DNA from: SXXH01 sp041165735 | GTDB taxonomy: Bacteria; Planctomycetota; UBA1135; GCA-002686595 | NCBI GenBank assembly: GCA_046341775.1 | Contig: JBKDQQ010000129.1 | Coordinates: 1-43,772, forward strand | DNA: 43,772 bases | Direction: 5' to 3' | Program-made: the position numbers and the translations under genes | Notes under the pieces: generated by a model | The model's input: only the letters and a program-made list of their open reading frames with translations | What the model was told of the DNA's origin: nothing | The model's database searches: none | Shown: piece after piece, positions 1 to 7,644 of the stretch | How positions within the stretch are numbered: position 1 is the first letter of the stretch | Layout: each line of letters opens with the position of its first letter

Positions 1-360
1 TCCAATGGCGGCAACGGCGTGCGCATCCGTCCCGGGCGCAGCATCGTCCTGGGCATCGACTCCGATGTCGCGTTGAACGGGGGCGTGCTGGTCGACTACC
101 AGTACTCCGGCTTCAGCCTCGGCAACGGTGCCGACTCGATCATCCTCATGCGCCCCAATGGCGTCATGGTCGATCGGGTGGCGTGGGACGACGGCGTCCT
201 GTGGCCGGATCTGCCGGGCCGCTCGATCCAGGTGCGCAACGAGGCGCGCTTCGCGCTCCTCAACGACGACGCGAGCCTGTGGTGCCACGGCACGAGCCCC
301 ATCTCCGCCCTGAACGCGGATACCGGCACGCCGGGCCTCGACAACGACACCTGTCCGTGA
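1..360 (+). CDS. C-terminal part of a lamin-tail-domain (LTD) surface protein
   Basis: The reading frame is open from base 1 to the TGA at 358-360, so this is the 3' end of a longer gene that starts outside the window; 119 residues are visible. The pattern (IILMRPNGVMVDRVAWDDG, then a WPDLPGRSIQ segment, then LWCHGTSPI and TGTPGLDNDTC near the end) is that of the lamin tail domain, an Ig-like fold common in secreted and cell-surface proteins of Planctomycetota and Bacteroidota. It probably acts outside the cytoplasm as an adhesion or structural module; this is family knowledge, and the signal peptide cannot be seen. It converges on another LTD-bearing gene at 507-1667, with a strong hairpin between them. 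Confidence 0.62.
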   Translation, partial: SNGGNGVRIRPGRSIVLGIDSDVALNGGVLVDYQYSGFSLGNGADSIILMRPNGVMVDRVAWDDGVLWPDLPGRSIQVRNEARFALLNDDASLWCHGTSPISALNADTGTPGLDNDTCP

Positions 361-387
361 TGCCGACGCCGCCACGACGGCCGACGC

Positions 388-429
388 GATGGAGGCCGCC
401 GACCACCTCGGTGGTCGACGGCCTCCATC
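388..429. terminator. Bidirectional terminator-like hairpin between convergent genes
   Basis: Arms 388-406 and 411-429 pair over 19 positions with one mismatch around a CTCG tetraloop. It lies between the stop of the upstream plus gene (360) and the stop of the downstream minus gene (507). There is no long T-tract on either side, so termination may be Rho-assisted. Its last base is also the first base of a copy of the 20-bp repeat (429-448). Confidence 0.65.
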
Positions 430-448
430 TGTCAAATCCGCTTGACAG
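429..448 (+). repeat. TGTC-N8-TTGAC repeat, copy 1 (perfect palindrome arms)
   Basis: The sequence is CTGTCAAATCCGCTTGACAG: 7-bp arms CTGTCAA and TTGACAG that are perfect reverse complements, separated by six bases. It is the only fully symmetric copy of the six. It is intergenic and abuts the hairpin at 388-429. Confidence 0.75.
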
Positions 449-506
449 GCTCCGCGCCGGCCCTTTCAGGCTGGCGGCCGAGGCCTGCCCGGCGCCGCGG
501 CGCCGA

Positions 507-1667
507 TCACGGGGTCCAGACGATCTCCCAGCCGTTCGTCAGGTTGAAGCCCTCCGGGTTGCAGAAGGCGGCCGAGTTGCGATACCACACCTGGTAGGTG
601 CGGGTGCCGGGAACCGTGACGAGGCCCTTCACCGACACGCTCGGCTGGCCGACATCGGGGTAGCTCGAGGCGCCCGCGAGGTTGGCCTTGGTGCCGAGGC
701 GCACCACGGTGCCGCCGGCGCAGCGCAGGCCGTCGCCGAAGATGGTGCCGAGGCCGGCACCGGCGCGCGTCGTGCCTTGGAAGTACAGCGCCGAGCTGTT
801 CGTCATGCTCGTGCCGGCGAGCACGACCGTGTCGGCCGCGATGCTGCCGTTGCCCGTCCCGACCAACTTGCCGGCGCCGCCGAGCGAGTTGAGGCAGCCG
901 CTCTCGGCGCCGACGGCCGAAGCATTGCCGCAGGGGCAGGCCGTGCCCGAGCCGTCGCCGAAGCAGAACGGCACGCCCGAGTTCGGCGGGGTGATGCCGC
1001 AATTCGTGTTGGCGGCGCCCGGGGTGGGCACGTTGCCGGTCGTCAACAGCGGGTCGAAGTTGAGGAACCCGGTGGCCCACTGCGAGGGGGCATCGCCGCA
1101 GCGGAAGATGCCGGCCGGCAAGAACGTGCCGTCCGGTCCATAGACGGTGGCGCCGTCGGTGACGAGATCGAACAAGCCGACGCCGTAGCCGCCGTCGACG
1201 ATGCCCACCGCCTCGACCACGGTGGCGAGCGTCGGGATGGTCGTGGTGGACGCGCCGCCGGCGGTCAGGACGCTCGTGCCGACGAGGGCCGTGATCGTGC
1301 CTTGGTTCGTGGTCTGGATCAGGTAGATCGTCTCGGTGCCGTTTTCGAAGTTGTCCGAGGCGCTGAGCGCCTGGTTGACGTTCGCCACGGTGGGCGTGCC
1401 GAGCACGTAGTAGCCGCTGGCGGGGATCGTGCCGGCGCCGAGGTCGTAGGCGCGGTCGAGCGTGCCGCCCGCGGTCGAGGTGGCGGAGGTTTGATCGCCT
1501 TCGACGATCAGCACCATGTATCCGGCGAGCGAGGCGCCGGGCGTGCCCTTCACTTCGATGAACTCGAGGGTGTCGGTGCCCGTGTGGGAGACGTAGATCT
1601 CGGAGAGGGACACTTGGGCGGAGGCGACGCCGCCGAGGCAAAGGGTGCCGAGGAGGGAGAGCTTCAT
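507..1667 (-). CDS. Secreted LTD protein with planctomycete CFGDGSGTACPCGN C-terminal module
   Basis: 386 residues. The start was set at 1667 because the protein then begins MKLSLLGTLCLGGVASAQ, a clean type I signal peptide ending in an Ala-x-Ala-like site, with an AGGA Shine-Dalgarno-like element about ten bases upstream. The frame stays open further upstream but that part reads as non-coding. Residues about 20-190 look like a lamin-tail/Ig-like domain (SLSEIYVSHTGTDTLEFIEV, GYYVLGT). The second half starts at CFGDGSGTACPCGN and contains GCLNSLGGAGKL, FGDGLRCAGG and TYQVWYRNSAAFC. From memory this Cys-rich module recurs in many secreted proteins of some Planctomycetota lineages; its function is unknown. 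Likely location is the periplasm or cell surface. No enzymatic motif was seen. Confidence 0.8.
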   Translation of the reverse strand: MKLSLLGTLCLGGVASAQVSLSEIYVSHTGTDTLEFIEVKGTPGASLAGYMVLIVEGDQTSATSTAGGTLDRAYDLGAGTIPASGYYVLGTPTVANVNQALSASDNFENGTETIYLIQTTNQGTITALVGTSVLTAGGASTTTIPTLATVVEAVGIVDGGYGVGLFDLVTDGATVYGPDGTFLPAGIFRCGDAPSQWATGFLNFDPLLTTGNVPTPGAANTNCGITPPNSGVPFCFGDGSGTACPCGNASAVGAESGCLNSLGGAGKLVGTGNGSIAADTVVLAGTSMTNSSALYFQGTTRAGAGLGTIFGDGLRCAGGTVVRLGTKANLAGASSYPDVGQPSVSVKGLVTVPGTRTYQVWYRNSAAFCNPEGFNLTNGWEIVWTP

Positions 1668-2029
1668 GCTGAGGCGATCCTGAGGTGTGATTGGGGTTGG
1701 GCGCACGTGCCGACTAGTTCGGTGTGCGGGAACCATCGCTGCGATCATGCCTGAGAACTCGCCCCCAAGCCTCCGGACAGGAACCGGAAGGCGCAGGGAC
1801 GTGCATCCCGAGCTTTGCGCGGGCCTCTGCAGAACGCCCGTGCAGACATAGAAGATACCACGCGATGCGGCGGGCGGGGGCGCTGGACAAGCGGTTGGCA
1901 CCGCACCCCGCCCGATTGGGCAAGTGCCTGTGATCCAACTGCTTGTGGATGCGACGCCCGCGCGGGGTGAAGGCGCGAGTGGATCCGAGGCTCCGCTAGC
2001 CCATGCCCTGCGGCGCCCGAATCACAGGG
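1668..2029. other. Intergenic region: leader of the minus LTD gene
   Basis: No coding region is evident between the LTD gene start (1667) and the sulfatase-family stop (2030). It should hold the promoter and a leader of the minus-strand LTD gene. A perfect 6-bp inverted repeat (TCTGCA at 1826-1831 and TGCAGA at 1841-1846) and a weaker one around 1770-1795 suggest a folded leader, but no known riboswitch pattern was recognised. Confidence 0.4.
1826..1846. repeat. Inverted repeat upstream of the LTD gene
   Basis: Perfect TCTGCA/TGCAGA arms separated by nine bases, about 160 bases upstream of the LTD gene start on the minus strand. It could be an operator or a leader stem; nothing else supports either reading. 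Confidence 0.3.
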
Positions 2030-3574
2030 TCAGCGCGCGATCACGAGGGGCGGAGCGCCGCATTTCCGGCACGGCAGGAGTTCCTGCTCGCGCACCTCGG
2101 GATGGTCCGGGCAGAACCACGCCCAGGCGGCGTCGATGTAGGCGCTGGCTCCCCCGGCGTATCCCAAGTTCGCCAACGCGCTGCGCACCGCGGCCGCATC
2201 GCCACCACCTTGGGATGGGAACGGGGCCGTGACGAATCCGCCCCTGGAGGCGAGCAATTTCTGCAGGCGCACCGCTTGCGCGCGTTCCGTGGCGTACAGG
2301 TTGCGGGTCTCGCGCGGATCGGCTCGCAAGTCGTACAGCTCGGAGGCGTCGGGCATGTGGGGTCGCCAGATCAGCTTCCAACCCGTGTCGACGACAGCGT
2401 AGAGGAACGCATCCTGCGGACGCGCCTCGACCATCTTCGCGTTCAAGTCGTAGCCGTTGATCTGGTCCATGAAAGCGCTGCGACCAGCGGTTTCCTTGCC
2501 CTCCCACATCGGCCGCAGGCTGCGACCACTGCCGCCCTCGGGAGTGGAGACGCCGACGAGGTCCCAGATGGTCGGCGCGATGTCGGCGCTGCGCACCGTT
2601 TGCCCGACAACCGCGCGCGGCACGCCCGGACCGGCGAGGATCAGCGGCGTGCGCACCTGCTCCTGGTAGAGGATGCGGTGGAAGTCCCAGCCGTGGTCGC
2701 CGAGGCCTTCACCGTGGTCCGCGACCACCACGATGATGGTGTCCTCCAACTCGCCGCGTTCCTCGAGGTCGGCGAGCACGCGCGCGAATTGCCGGTCCAC
2801 GTAGGACACCTCGGCCGCGTACAGCTCGCGCGTGGGCAGCAGCAACCCGCGCGCGTCGCGCGGCAAGCTCGCCGGCAGGTGTTCGGCGGGCGGCAGCTTG
2901 ACGGGGTCGTGCGGATCCCAGTAGTGGATCCACAAGAAGAACGGCCGCTCGTCGCGCGCCAGTTCGTCCAGCACGAGGCCCGTCGTCTCGTCGCTGCGCC
3001 GCTGCAGCTTCTGCAGGTCCCACGACATGGTGCCGGCCTGGCTGGTCTGCAGCACCCCGTCGAAGCTCTCGAAGCGGTCGAAACCGCGTTGGAAGCCGAA
3101 GTAACCGGAGACGGGGAAGGCCGAGTGGATGGCGGCCGTGTTCCAGCCCGCTTCCTTGAGCGTGGTCGCGAGCGTGGGAACGTCGGGCGGCAGGCTGTAG
3201 CCGGACAGTCCCGACAAGACGCGCAAGCCATGCTCGGGATTGTCGCGCCCGGTCATGATCGTGGCGTGCGACACCGGCGTGACGGAGGCCGAGACGTACG
3301 CATCTTCGCAGCGCACCCCGCGGGCCGCCAGCGCATCCAGGTTCGGCGTGGCGCCCTGCGGTGCGCCATAGCAGGAGAGGAAATCCGCTCGCGTCGTGTC
3401 GAGCGTCACCAGCAGCACGTTCGGCCGCTTGGGTTCCTTCCCGCAACCGGCGAGTGCCAAGCCGGCGACGATGCACAAGCCGGCGAGGAGTCGCGGCGGG
3501 AGGATCCGGTGCGGGCGGTCCGTGTGCTCGCAGGTGGTGGCGCGAGGCGGGAGCGAGTGGGTGGTGGGGATCAC
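2030..3574 (-). CDS. Sulfatase/alkaline-phosphatase-superfamily lipoprotein without the formylglycine cysteine
   Basis: 514 residues from a GTG start. A hydrophobic stretch ends in LALAGCG, a lipobox, so the mature protein should be membrane-anchored. The fold is given by RPNVLLVTLDTTRADFLSCYG (first metal-site strand), the central segment SVTPVSHATIMTGR, FFLWIHYWDPHDP, VVVADHGEGLGDHG (metal-site Asp-His) and ELYDLRADPRETRNLY near the end. Classic sulfatases have C/S-x-P-S-R at the nucleophile; here the aligned residues read T-P-V-S-H, so the nucleophile is probably Thr and there is no formylglycine site. That fits other phospho- or sulfo-hydrolases and transferases of the superfamily better than a true sulfatase. 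The C-terminal tail has Cys-rich PCRKC and is unassigned. It is alone in its transcription unit. Confidence 0.85.
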   Translation of the reverse strand: MIPTTHSLPPRATTCEHTDRPHRILPPRLLAGLCIVAGLALAGCGKEPKRPNVLLVTLDTTRADFLSCYGAPQGATPNLDALAARGVRCEDAYVSASVTPVSHATIMTGRDNPEHGLRVLSGLSGYSLPPDVPTLATTLKEAGWNTAAIHSAFPVSGYFGFQRGFDRFESFDGVLQTSQAGTMSWDLQKLQRRSDETTGLVLDELARDERPFFLWIHYWDPHDPVKLPPAEHLPASLPRDARGLLLPTRELYAAEVSYVDRQFARVLADLEERGELEDTIIVVVADHGEGLGDHGWDFHRILYQEQVRTPLILAGPGVPRAVVGQTVRSADIAPTIWDLVGVSTPEGGSGRSLRPMWEGKETAGRSAFMDQINGYDLNAKMVEARPQDAFLYAVVDTGWKLIWRPHMPDASELYDLRADPRETRNLYATERAQAVRLQKLLASRGGFVTAPFPSQGGGDAAAVRSALANLGYAGGASAYIDAAWAWFCPDHPEVREQELLPCRKCGAPPLVIAR

Positions 3575-3580
3575 GCGCAG

Positions 3581-3586
3581 AGGGTA
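3581..3586 (-). promoter_or_regulatory. Candidate -10 element of the sulfatase-like gene (leaderless)
   Basis: On the minus strand TACCCT lies six bases before the GTG start at 3574, so a transcript begun from it would have almost no leader. No convincing -35 was found. Called because the same spacing recurs at other leading genes in the window. Confidence 0.35.
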
Positions 3587-4022
3587 CGGGGCGGGGAGGA
3601 ACGCTGCGAGGGATGCTGGCCCCCTTCATTGTGCGCGGCGCTGCAGGTTGGCGGCGCCCCCGCTTCGTGCGCGTCCGAAAAAGTCGCGCGAATTCGGAGT
3701 CGCGCCGCCACACGCCGGCCGGCGGGCGCGTCATGGTGGGCATGCCGATTTTCCGCGCCTGGCAAGGTTGGAAGGGCAGCTCTCGAACTGGGGACAAGAA
3801 CGCCGATGGGGGGGCGAGGTGATCCTGGTTTCCCATGCCGAGGGGTGGGTGCAATGGCACGCGTGGCGCGTCACGGCACGTCCGCCTTCAACCCGCCCAG
3901 CATGCGGAGGGCGGCGGGTTTGCAACGCCGACACTAGGCGTGGCCCGTTCCGCTTCCGACCCGGGCGCGCACAATGATCGGGGCCAGCATCCCCGCGGGT
4001 CGCAATCCTCCCGCCCACCCCA

Positions 4023-4028
4023 TAAGAT
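4023..4028 (+). promoter_or_regulatory. Candidate -10 element of the MORN/YwqK-repeat lipoprotein gene
   Basis: TAAGAT ends 12 bases before the ATG at 4041. The -35 region is not recognisable. The short distance implies a very short leader or none. Confidence 0.3.
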
Positions 4029-4040
4029 CCGACCCGCGCC

Positions 4041-5150
4041 ATGCACCCCCGCTCCCGCTCGTCGTCGATCCGCCCTCGTGCACCCCGCTGCGCGCCCCCC
4101 CGCTCGCTGCTCGTGGCCTTCCTGTGCCTCCTCGCCGCCTGCGGGGATGGCGGGACCAAGTCCGGCCCCGGCGGACCGCCGGCGGACGGTGCGCATGTCG
4201 AGTACTACGACCTCGGCACGCAAGCGAAGAAGCGCGCCGAGGGCAATTACGCGGCTGGCCAGAAGAATGGCCCGTGGTCGTATTGGTTCGAGGACGGCAA
4301 GCTCGCGCTGCAGGGTGTGCACCTGGATGGCCAGTTCCACGGGGTGTGGCTCGAGAATTGGCCTTCGGGCGCCAAGCGCAGCGAGAAGACCTGGGCGCGT
4401 GGCGCGCAGGATGGACCGGAGACCACTTGGCACGAGAACGGCGCGGTGCACGAGCGGGCCACTTGGAAGGACGGTCGGCGGCAGGGCGCGTACGAGGAGC
4501 GCTGGGACAACGGAGCGTTGAAGCGCCAAGGTGAGTTCCTCGACAACGCCCAGCACGGCGTCTGGAAGGGCTGGCACGCCAGCGGGGCGCCGCAGTTCGA
4601 GTCCAACTGGGACAAGGGTCTGCAGACCGGGCCGTTCAGCGACTTCCACGAGAACGGCGAGCTGCGCGCCAAGGGCGCTGCGGTCGATGGCAAGTGGCAG
4701 GGCCCGTTCCTCGAGCAATGGCCCAACGGCAAGGAGAAGCGCTCGGGCGCATACGAGGCCGGGCTGCAGGCGGGCATCTGGGTCGCGCGATTCGAGGATG
4801 GCACCAAGGCTTCCGAGGGAGCCTACGTGGCCGGTGCCCAGGACGGCCTGTGGCGTTCGTACCACCCCGACGGCTCGCTGCACATGGAGGGCGCCTACGC
4901 CGCGGGTCGCCAAGAGGGCGAGTGGACGGTGCGCCACCCGGGCGGCGCGTTGCACAAGCGGCTCGCCTACAAGGGCGGCCTGCCCGACGGCCCGCTCGAG
5001 GAACGCGCCCCCGACGGGCGCCTGTCCGTGCGCGGCCAGTTCGTGCTCGGCTCGCAGGAGGGCGAGTGGACCTTCTACCTCGAGGACGGCACGCCCGACC
5101 CCGACAAGAGCGGCTTCTACAAGCAGGGCGTGCGCCAGACCGGAGGCTGA
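4041..5150 (+). CDS. MORN/YwqK-type repeat lipoprotein
   Basis: 369 residues. After a basic N-terminus comes a hydrophobic segment ending LLAACGDGG, a lipobox, so a lipoprotein is predicted. From about residue 50 to the end the protein is built of roughly a dozen 22-24-residue repeats of the form G-x-Y/W-x-x-G-x-x-x-G-x-W-x-x-x-x-x-x-G (for example GNYAAGQKNGPWSYWFEDGK and GAYAAGRQEGEWTVRHPGG). This is the MORN-like repeat found in YwqK-family antitoxin-like proteins and in many lipoproteins of unknown role. Beta-hairpin repeats of this kind usually form an elongated binding surface; no catalytic residues are apparent. No toxin gene is adjacent, so an antitoxin role is not supported. A 12-base palindrome and a repeat copy lie directly after the stop. 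Confidence 0.8.
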   Translation: MHPRSRSSSIRPRAPRCAPPRSLLVAFLCLLAACGDGGTKSGPGGPPADGAHVEYYDLGTQAKKRAEGNYAAGQKNGPWSYWFEDGKLALQGVHLDGQFHGVWLENWPSGAKRSEKTWARGAQDGPETTWHENGAVHERATWKDGRRQGAYEERWDNGALKRQGEFLDNAQHGVWKGWHASGAPQFESNWDKGLQTGPFSDFHENGELRAKGAAVDGKWQGPFLEQWPNGKEKRSGAYEAGLQAGIWVARFEDGTKASEGAYVAGAQDGLWRSYHPDGSLHMEGAYAAGRQEGEWTVRHPGGALHKRLAYKGGLPDGPLEERAPDGRLSVRGQFVLGSQEGEWTFYLEDGTPDPDKSGFYKQGVRQTGG

Positions 5151-5151
5151 G

Positions 5152-5163
5152 GTCGCGCGCGAC
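5152..5163. repeat. GTCGCGCGCGAC palindrome abutting repeat copy 2
   Basis: A perfect 12-base palindrome two bases after the stop of the preceding gene. Its last base is the first base of the 20-bp repeat at 5163-5182, the same arrangement as hairpin and repeat at 388-448. Confidence 0.4.
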
Positions 5164-5182
5164 TGTCTGGTTTTCTTGACAA
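5163..5182 (+). repeat. TGTC-N8-TTGAC repeat, copy 2
   Basis: CTGTCTGGTTTTCTTGACAA, in the 77-base gap between the MORN-repeat gene and glyA. TTGACA here would be an ideal -35, but no -10-like sequence occurs at the right distance (5199-5204 is CGCCGC). Confidence 0.7.
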
Positions 5183-5227
5183 ACGCCGACGGCCCGCGCG
5201 CCGCGGCACGCACCGGAGCATCCAAGC

Positions 5228-6490
5228 ATGGCGTCGTGGAGCGTTGATGGCCGGGACTCGGCCGTGTGGGCCGCGGTGGAGGCCGAGAGGTCGCGCCAGG
5301 AGTCGCAGCTGGAGCTGATCGCCTCCGAGAACCACGCCTCGCCCGAGGTCATGGCGGCGATGGGCACGGTGCTCACGAACAAGTACGCCGAGGGCTACCC
5401 CGGCAAGCGCTACTACGGCGGCTGCGAGCACGTGGACGTCGTCGAGGACCTGTGCCGCGAGCGCGCCAAGGCGTTGTTCGGCGCGTCGGGCGCCAACGTG
5501 CAACCGCACTCGGGCACGCAGGCGAACATGGCCGCGTTCATGGCCCTGCTCGCGCCTGGCGACTCGATCCTCGCCATGTCGCTCGACCACGGCGGGCACC
5601 TGTCGCACGGGCATCCGAAGAACTTCTCGGGCCACTACTACAAGGTCGAGTCGTACGGCGTCGACAAGGCGAGCGAGCTGCTCGACATGGACCGCGTGCG
5701 CGAGCAGGCGCTGGCTTCGCGGCCCAAGCTGATCATCGCCGGCGCGTCAGCCTACTCGCGCACCCTGGACTTCGCCGCGTTCGGCTCGATCGCGCGCGAA
5801 TGCGGGGCGCGCCTGCTCGTGGACATGGCCCACATCGCTGGGCTCGTCGCGGCCAAGGTCCATCCTTCGCCGGTGGGGATCGCCGACGTGGTGACCTTCA
5901 CCACGCACAAGACGCTGCGCGGTCCGCGGGGCGGGATGGTTCTCGCCGACGCCGAACTGATCAAGAAGATCGACTCGGCGGTCTTCCCGGGCGGCCAGGG
6001 CGGCCCCCTCATGCACGTGGTGGCCGCCAAGGCGGTGGCGCTGCGCGAGGCGTCGCAAGCCTCCTTCGTCGACTACCAGCGTGGAGTGGTGGCGAACGCG
6101 CGCGAGCTGGCCGCGTCGCTGTCGGAGCTCGGCCTGCGCATCGTCTCGGGCGGCACGGACAACCACTTGATGCTCGTCGACATCTCGTCGACCGGCTTGT
6201 CCGGGAAGGAGGCGGAGCACCTCCTGCACGCCGTCGACCTGACCTGCAACAAGAACCTGATCCCGCACGATCCGCGACCGCCGATGCAAGCCTCCGGCAT
6301 CCGGCTCGGCACGGCGGCCATGACGACGCGCGGACTGGGCCTCCTCGAGATGCGGCTGCTCGCCGGATGGATCGCCGCGACGCTGCGCGCGCCCACCGAC
6401 GAAGCCTGCAAGGCGCGCGTGCGCGGCGAGGTGGCGGAAGTGGCGCGCCGCTTCCCGCTCTACCCGTCGGCGGCGACCTCGGGGAGCTGA
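5228..6490 (+). CDS. glyA: Serine hydroxymethyltransferase
   Basis: 420 residues, the usual length of bacterial SHMT. It interconverts serine and glycine with tetrahydrofolate, feeding one-carbon units to purine, thymidylate and methionine synthesis in the cytoplasm. Diagnostic segments in order are LELIASENHASPEV, GYPGKRYYGGCEHVD, HSGTQANMAAFMALL, VDMAHIAGLVAAKVHPSP and TTHKTLRGPRGG, in which K228 is the expected PLP lysine. The C-terminal region (GIRLGTAAMTTRGLG) is also canonical. It is followed within four bases by a HAD phosphatase gene, so the two are probably co-transcribed. Confidence 0.97.
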   Translation: MASWSVDGRDSAVWAAVEAERSRQESQLELIASENHASPEVMAAMGTVLTNKYAEGYPGKRYYGGCEHVDVVEDLCRERAKALFGASGANVQPHSGTQANMAAFMALLAPGDSILAMSLDHGGHLSHGHPKNFSGHYYKVESYGVDKASELLDMDRVREQALASRPKLIIAGASAYSRTLDFAAFGSIARECGARLLVDMAHIAGLVAAKVHPSPVGIADVVTFTTHKTLRGPRGGMVLADAELIKKIDSAVFPGGQGGPLMHVVAAKAVALREASQASFVDYQRGVVANARELAASLSELGLRIVSGGTDNHLMLVDISSTGLSGKEAEHLLHAVDLTCNKNLIPHDPRPPMQASGIRLGTAAMTTRGLGLLEMRLLAGWIAATLRAPTDEACKARVRGEVAEVARRFPLYPSAATSGS

Positions 6491-6494
6491 TCCG

Positions 6495-7157
6495 ATGCGA
6501 CCGCGCGCCAGCGCGCTGCTGTTCGACCTCGACGGCACGCTGATCGACTCGATCGAGCTGATCGTCAGGAGCTACGAACACGCGGTGGCCGCCCACGGAC
6601 TGCCGTCCCCCGGCCGCGCCGAGTGGTTGCGCGGGCTGGGCACGCCGCTCAAGCACCAATTCGCGGCGCTGCTGCCGGACGAGGCGGGTCGCGACGCGAA
6701 GGTCGAAGAGCTGATCCGCACCTACCGGGCCTGGAACATGGCGCACCACGACGAACTCGTGCGGCCCTACGAGGGCGTGCGCGAGACGCTGGCCGAACTG
6801 GCGCGCCAAGGCCGGCCGATGGGCGTCGTGACCAGCAAGATGCGCACCTCGGCGCTGCGCGGGCTGGCGCACGTCGGGCTCGAAGAACGCTGGTTCTCCT
6901 GCCTCGTGGCGCTCGAGGACACCGAGCGGCACAAGCCGCACCCCGAGCCTGTGCTGCGCGCCGTGGCGAAGCTTGGTTGCGCGACATGGGATGTCGTCTA
7001 CGTCGGCGACTCTCCGCACGACGCGCAGAGCGCCTTGTCCGCCGGCGCTCGCGCGGCGCCCGTGCGCTGGGGGCCCTTCGCCGAGGAGCACTTCGCGCAC
7101 CTGGATGCCGAGCGCCTCGAGTGGCTCGACGAGCCGGCGCGCATCCTGGCGCTCTAG
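6495..7157 (+). CDS. HAD-superfamily hydrolase, phosphoglycolate-phosphatase-like
   Basis: 220 residues. It has all four HAD motifs: FDLDGTLID (nucleophile D11 and acid D13), VVTSKMRT, the lysine in HKPHPEP, and VYVGDSPHDAQSA. A helical cap lies between motifs I and II (residues about 20-85). The arrangement is that of the Gph/PpaX group, which hydrolyses phosphoglycolate or pyrophosphate; sequence alone does not settle the substrate. It sits four bases after glyA and ends tail-to-tail with the small minus-strand gene at 7177. Confidence 0.85.
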   Translation: MRPRASALLFDLDGTLIDSIELIVRSYEHAVAAHGLPSPGRAEWLRGLGTPLKHQFAALLPDEAGRDAKVEELIRTYRAWNMAHHDELVRPYEGVRETLAELARQGRPMGVVTSKMRTSALRGLAHVGLEERWFSCLVALEDTERHKPHPEPVLRAVAKLGCATWDVVYVGDSPHDAQSALSAGARAAPVRWGPFAEEHFAHLDAERLEWLDEPARILAL

Positions 7158-7176
7158 CGACGCGCAGGCGCGCTGT

Positions 7177-7482
7177 TCAGGCGCTGCGCTTGAAGCCCAG
7201 CGACTTCAGCACGTGCAGCACTTCGCCCCACGACGGGAACTGGCGTCGGTGCTCGCGCTTGTAGTGGTCGATGGCCTTGACGAACTCGAGCAGGTCGCCA
7301 TCCATCTCGTCGGGCCGCTGCGTGGCGGTCTCCTTCTCGTCCCCATCTTCGATGGTCGCGCTCGCGGGGACCGCGGCGGTCGTGGCCTTGGGACCCTTGA
7401 CGCGTCGCGCCGGCGCGGTCGACTTGGCGCGGCGCTTGGCGGGGGACTTCGCTTCCTGCTTGGACATGCGGGATTTCTTCAT
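7177..7482 (-). CDS. Small conserved protein with basic disordered N-terminus
   Basis: 101 residues. Residues 1-40 are Lys/Arg/Ala/Pro-rich and probably disordered (AKSPAKRRAKSTAPARR), reminiscent of DNA- or RNA-binding tails. A short acidic link follows. Residues about 60-100 form a compact helical stretch (LLEFVKAIDHYKREHRRQFP, then SWGEVLHVLKSLGFKRSA) that I recall as conserved in small proteins of Planctomycetota; no function is known to me. A second Met six codons in could be the start. It lies downstream of mtnA on the same strand but a strong hairpin separates them, so it may be its own unit. Confidence 0.7.
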   Translation of the reverse strand: MKKSRMSKQEAKSPAKRRAKSTAPARRVKGPKATTAAVPASATIEDGDEKETATQRPDEMDGDLLEFVKAIDHYKREHRRQFPSWGEVLHVLKSLGFKRSA

Positions 7483-7602
7483 GGCGCCGGGACGACTCCT
7501 CGTGGAGGCGCGGGGGTTCGATGGCGTGGCGCGCGACCACGCGAACCGTCCTATCGGGTGGCTGAGGGGTGGCGCCTGAAGGCCGGCATGGAATCCGGTC
7601 CG

Positions 7603-7640
7603 CCGCGCGACGCGGAACTTCCTTCCGCGTCCCCGCGCGG
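7603..7640 (-). terminator. Strong two-tier hairpin after mtnA
   Basis: Inner arms GACGCGGAA (7609-7617) and TTCCGCGTC (7623-7631) pair perfectly around a 5-base loop. Outer arms CCGCGC (7603-7608) and GCGCGG (7635-7640) extend it across a 3-base bulge. It begins five bases after the mtnA stop in the direction of transcription. There is no T-tract. Confidence 0.6.
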
Positions 7641-7644
7641 AGCG

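Larger units (their letters stand above)
3575..4040. other. Divergent intergenic region, no gene seen
   Basis: 466 bases between the divergent starts at 3574 (minus) and 4041 (plus). Short overlapping frames exist on both strands but none has a recognisable product, signal peptide or Shine-Dalgarno. It holds a GC-rich stem (3893-3898 with 3909-3914) and a small stem (3925-3929 with 3937-3941) of unknown meaning. TAAGAT at 4023-4028 is a candidate -10 for the plus gene. Confidence 0.4.

Noticed and set aside
429..448. The repeat as a LexA/SOS box
   Set aside because: Classical CTGT-N8-ACAG spacing is not met (here CTGT-N12-ACAG), and uvrA, the obvious SOS target, has no copy upstream.
183..1754. 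Long plus-strand open frame across the first genes
   Set aside because: It runs through a hairpin and opposite a secreted protein with clear signal peptide and domains; its own translation is low-complexity Arg/Ala/Gly.
3893..3941. Structured RNA or riboswitch in the 3575-4040 gap
   Set aside because: Two short stems are present but they match no known riboswitch core, and such stems are common by chance in GC-rich DNA.
4041..5150. Toxin-antitoxin system
   Set aside because: Only the repeat family name suggests an antitoxin; there is no neighbouring toxin and the protein is a predicted lipoprotein.
5176..5204. TTGACA within the 20-bp repeats as a sigma70 -35 promoter element
   Set aside because: None of the copies has a -10-like hexamer 16-18 bases downstream, and copies occur inside genes on both strands.
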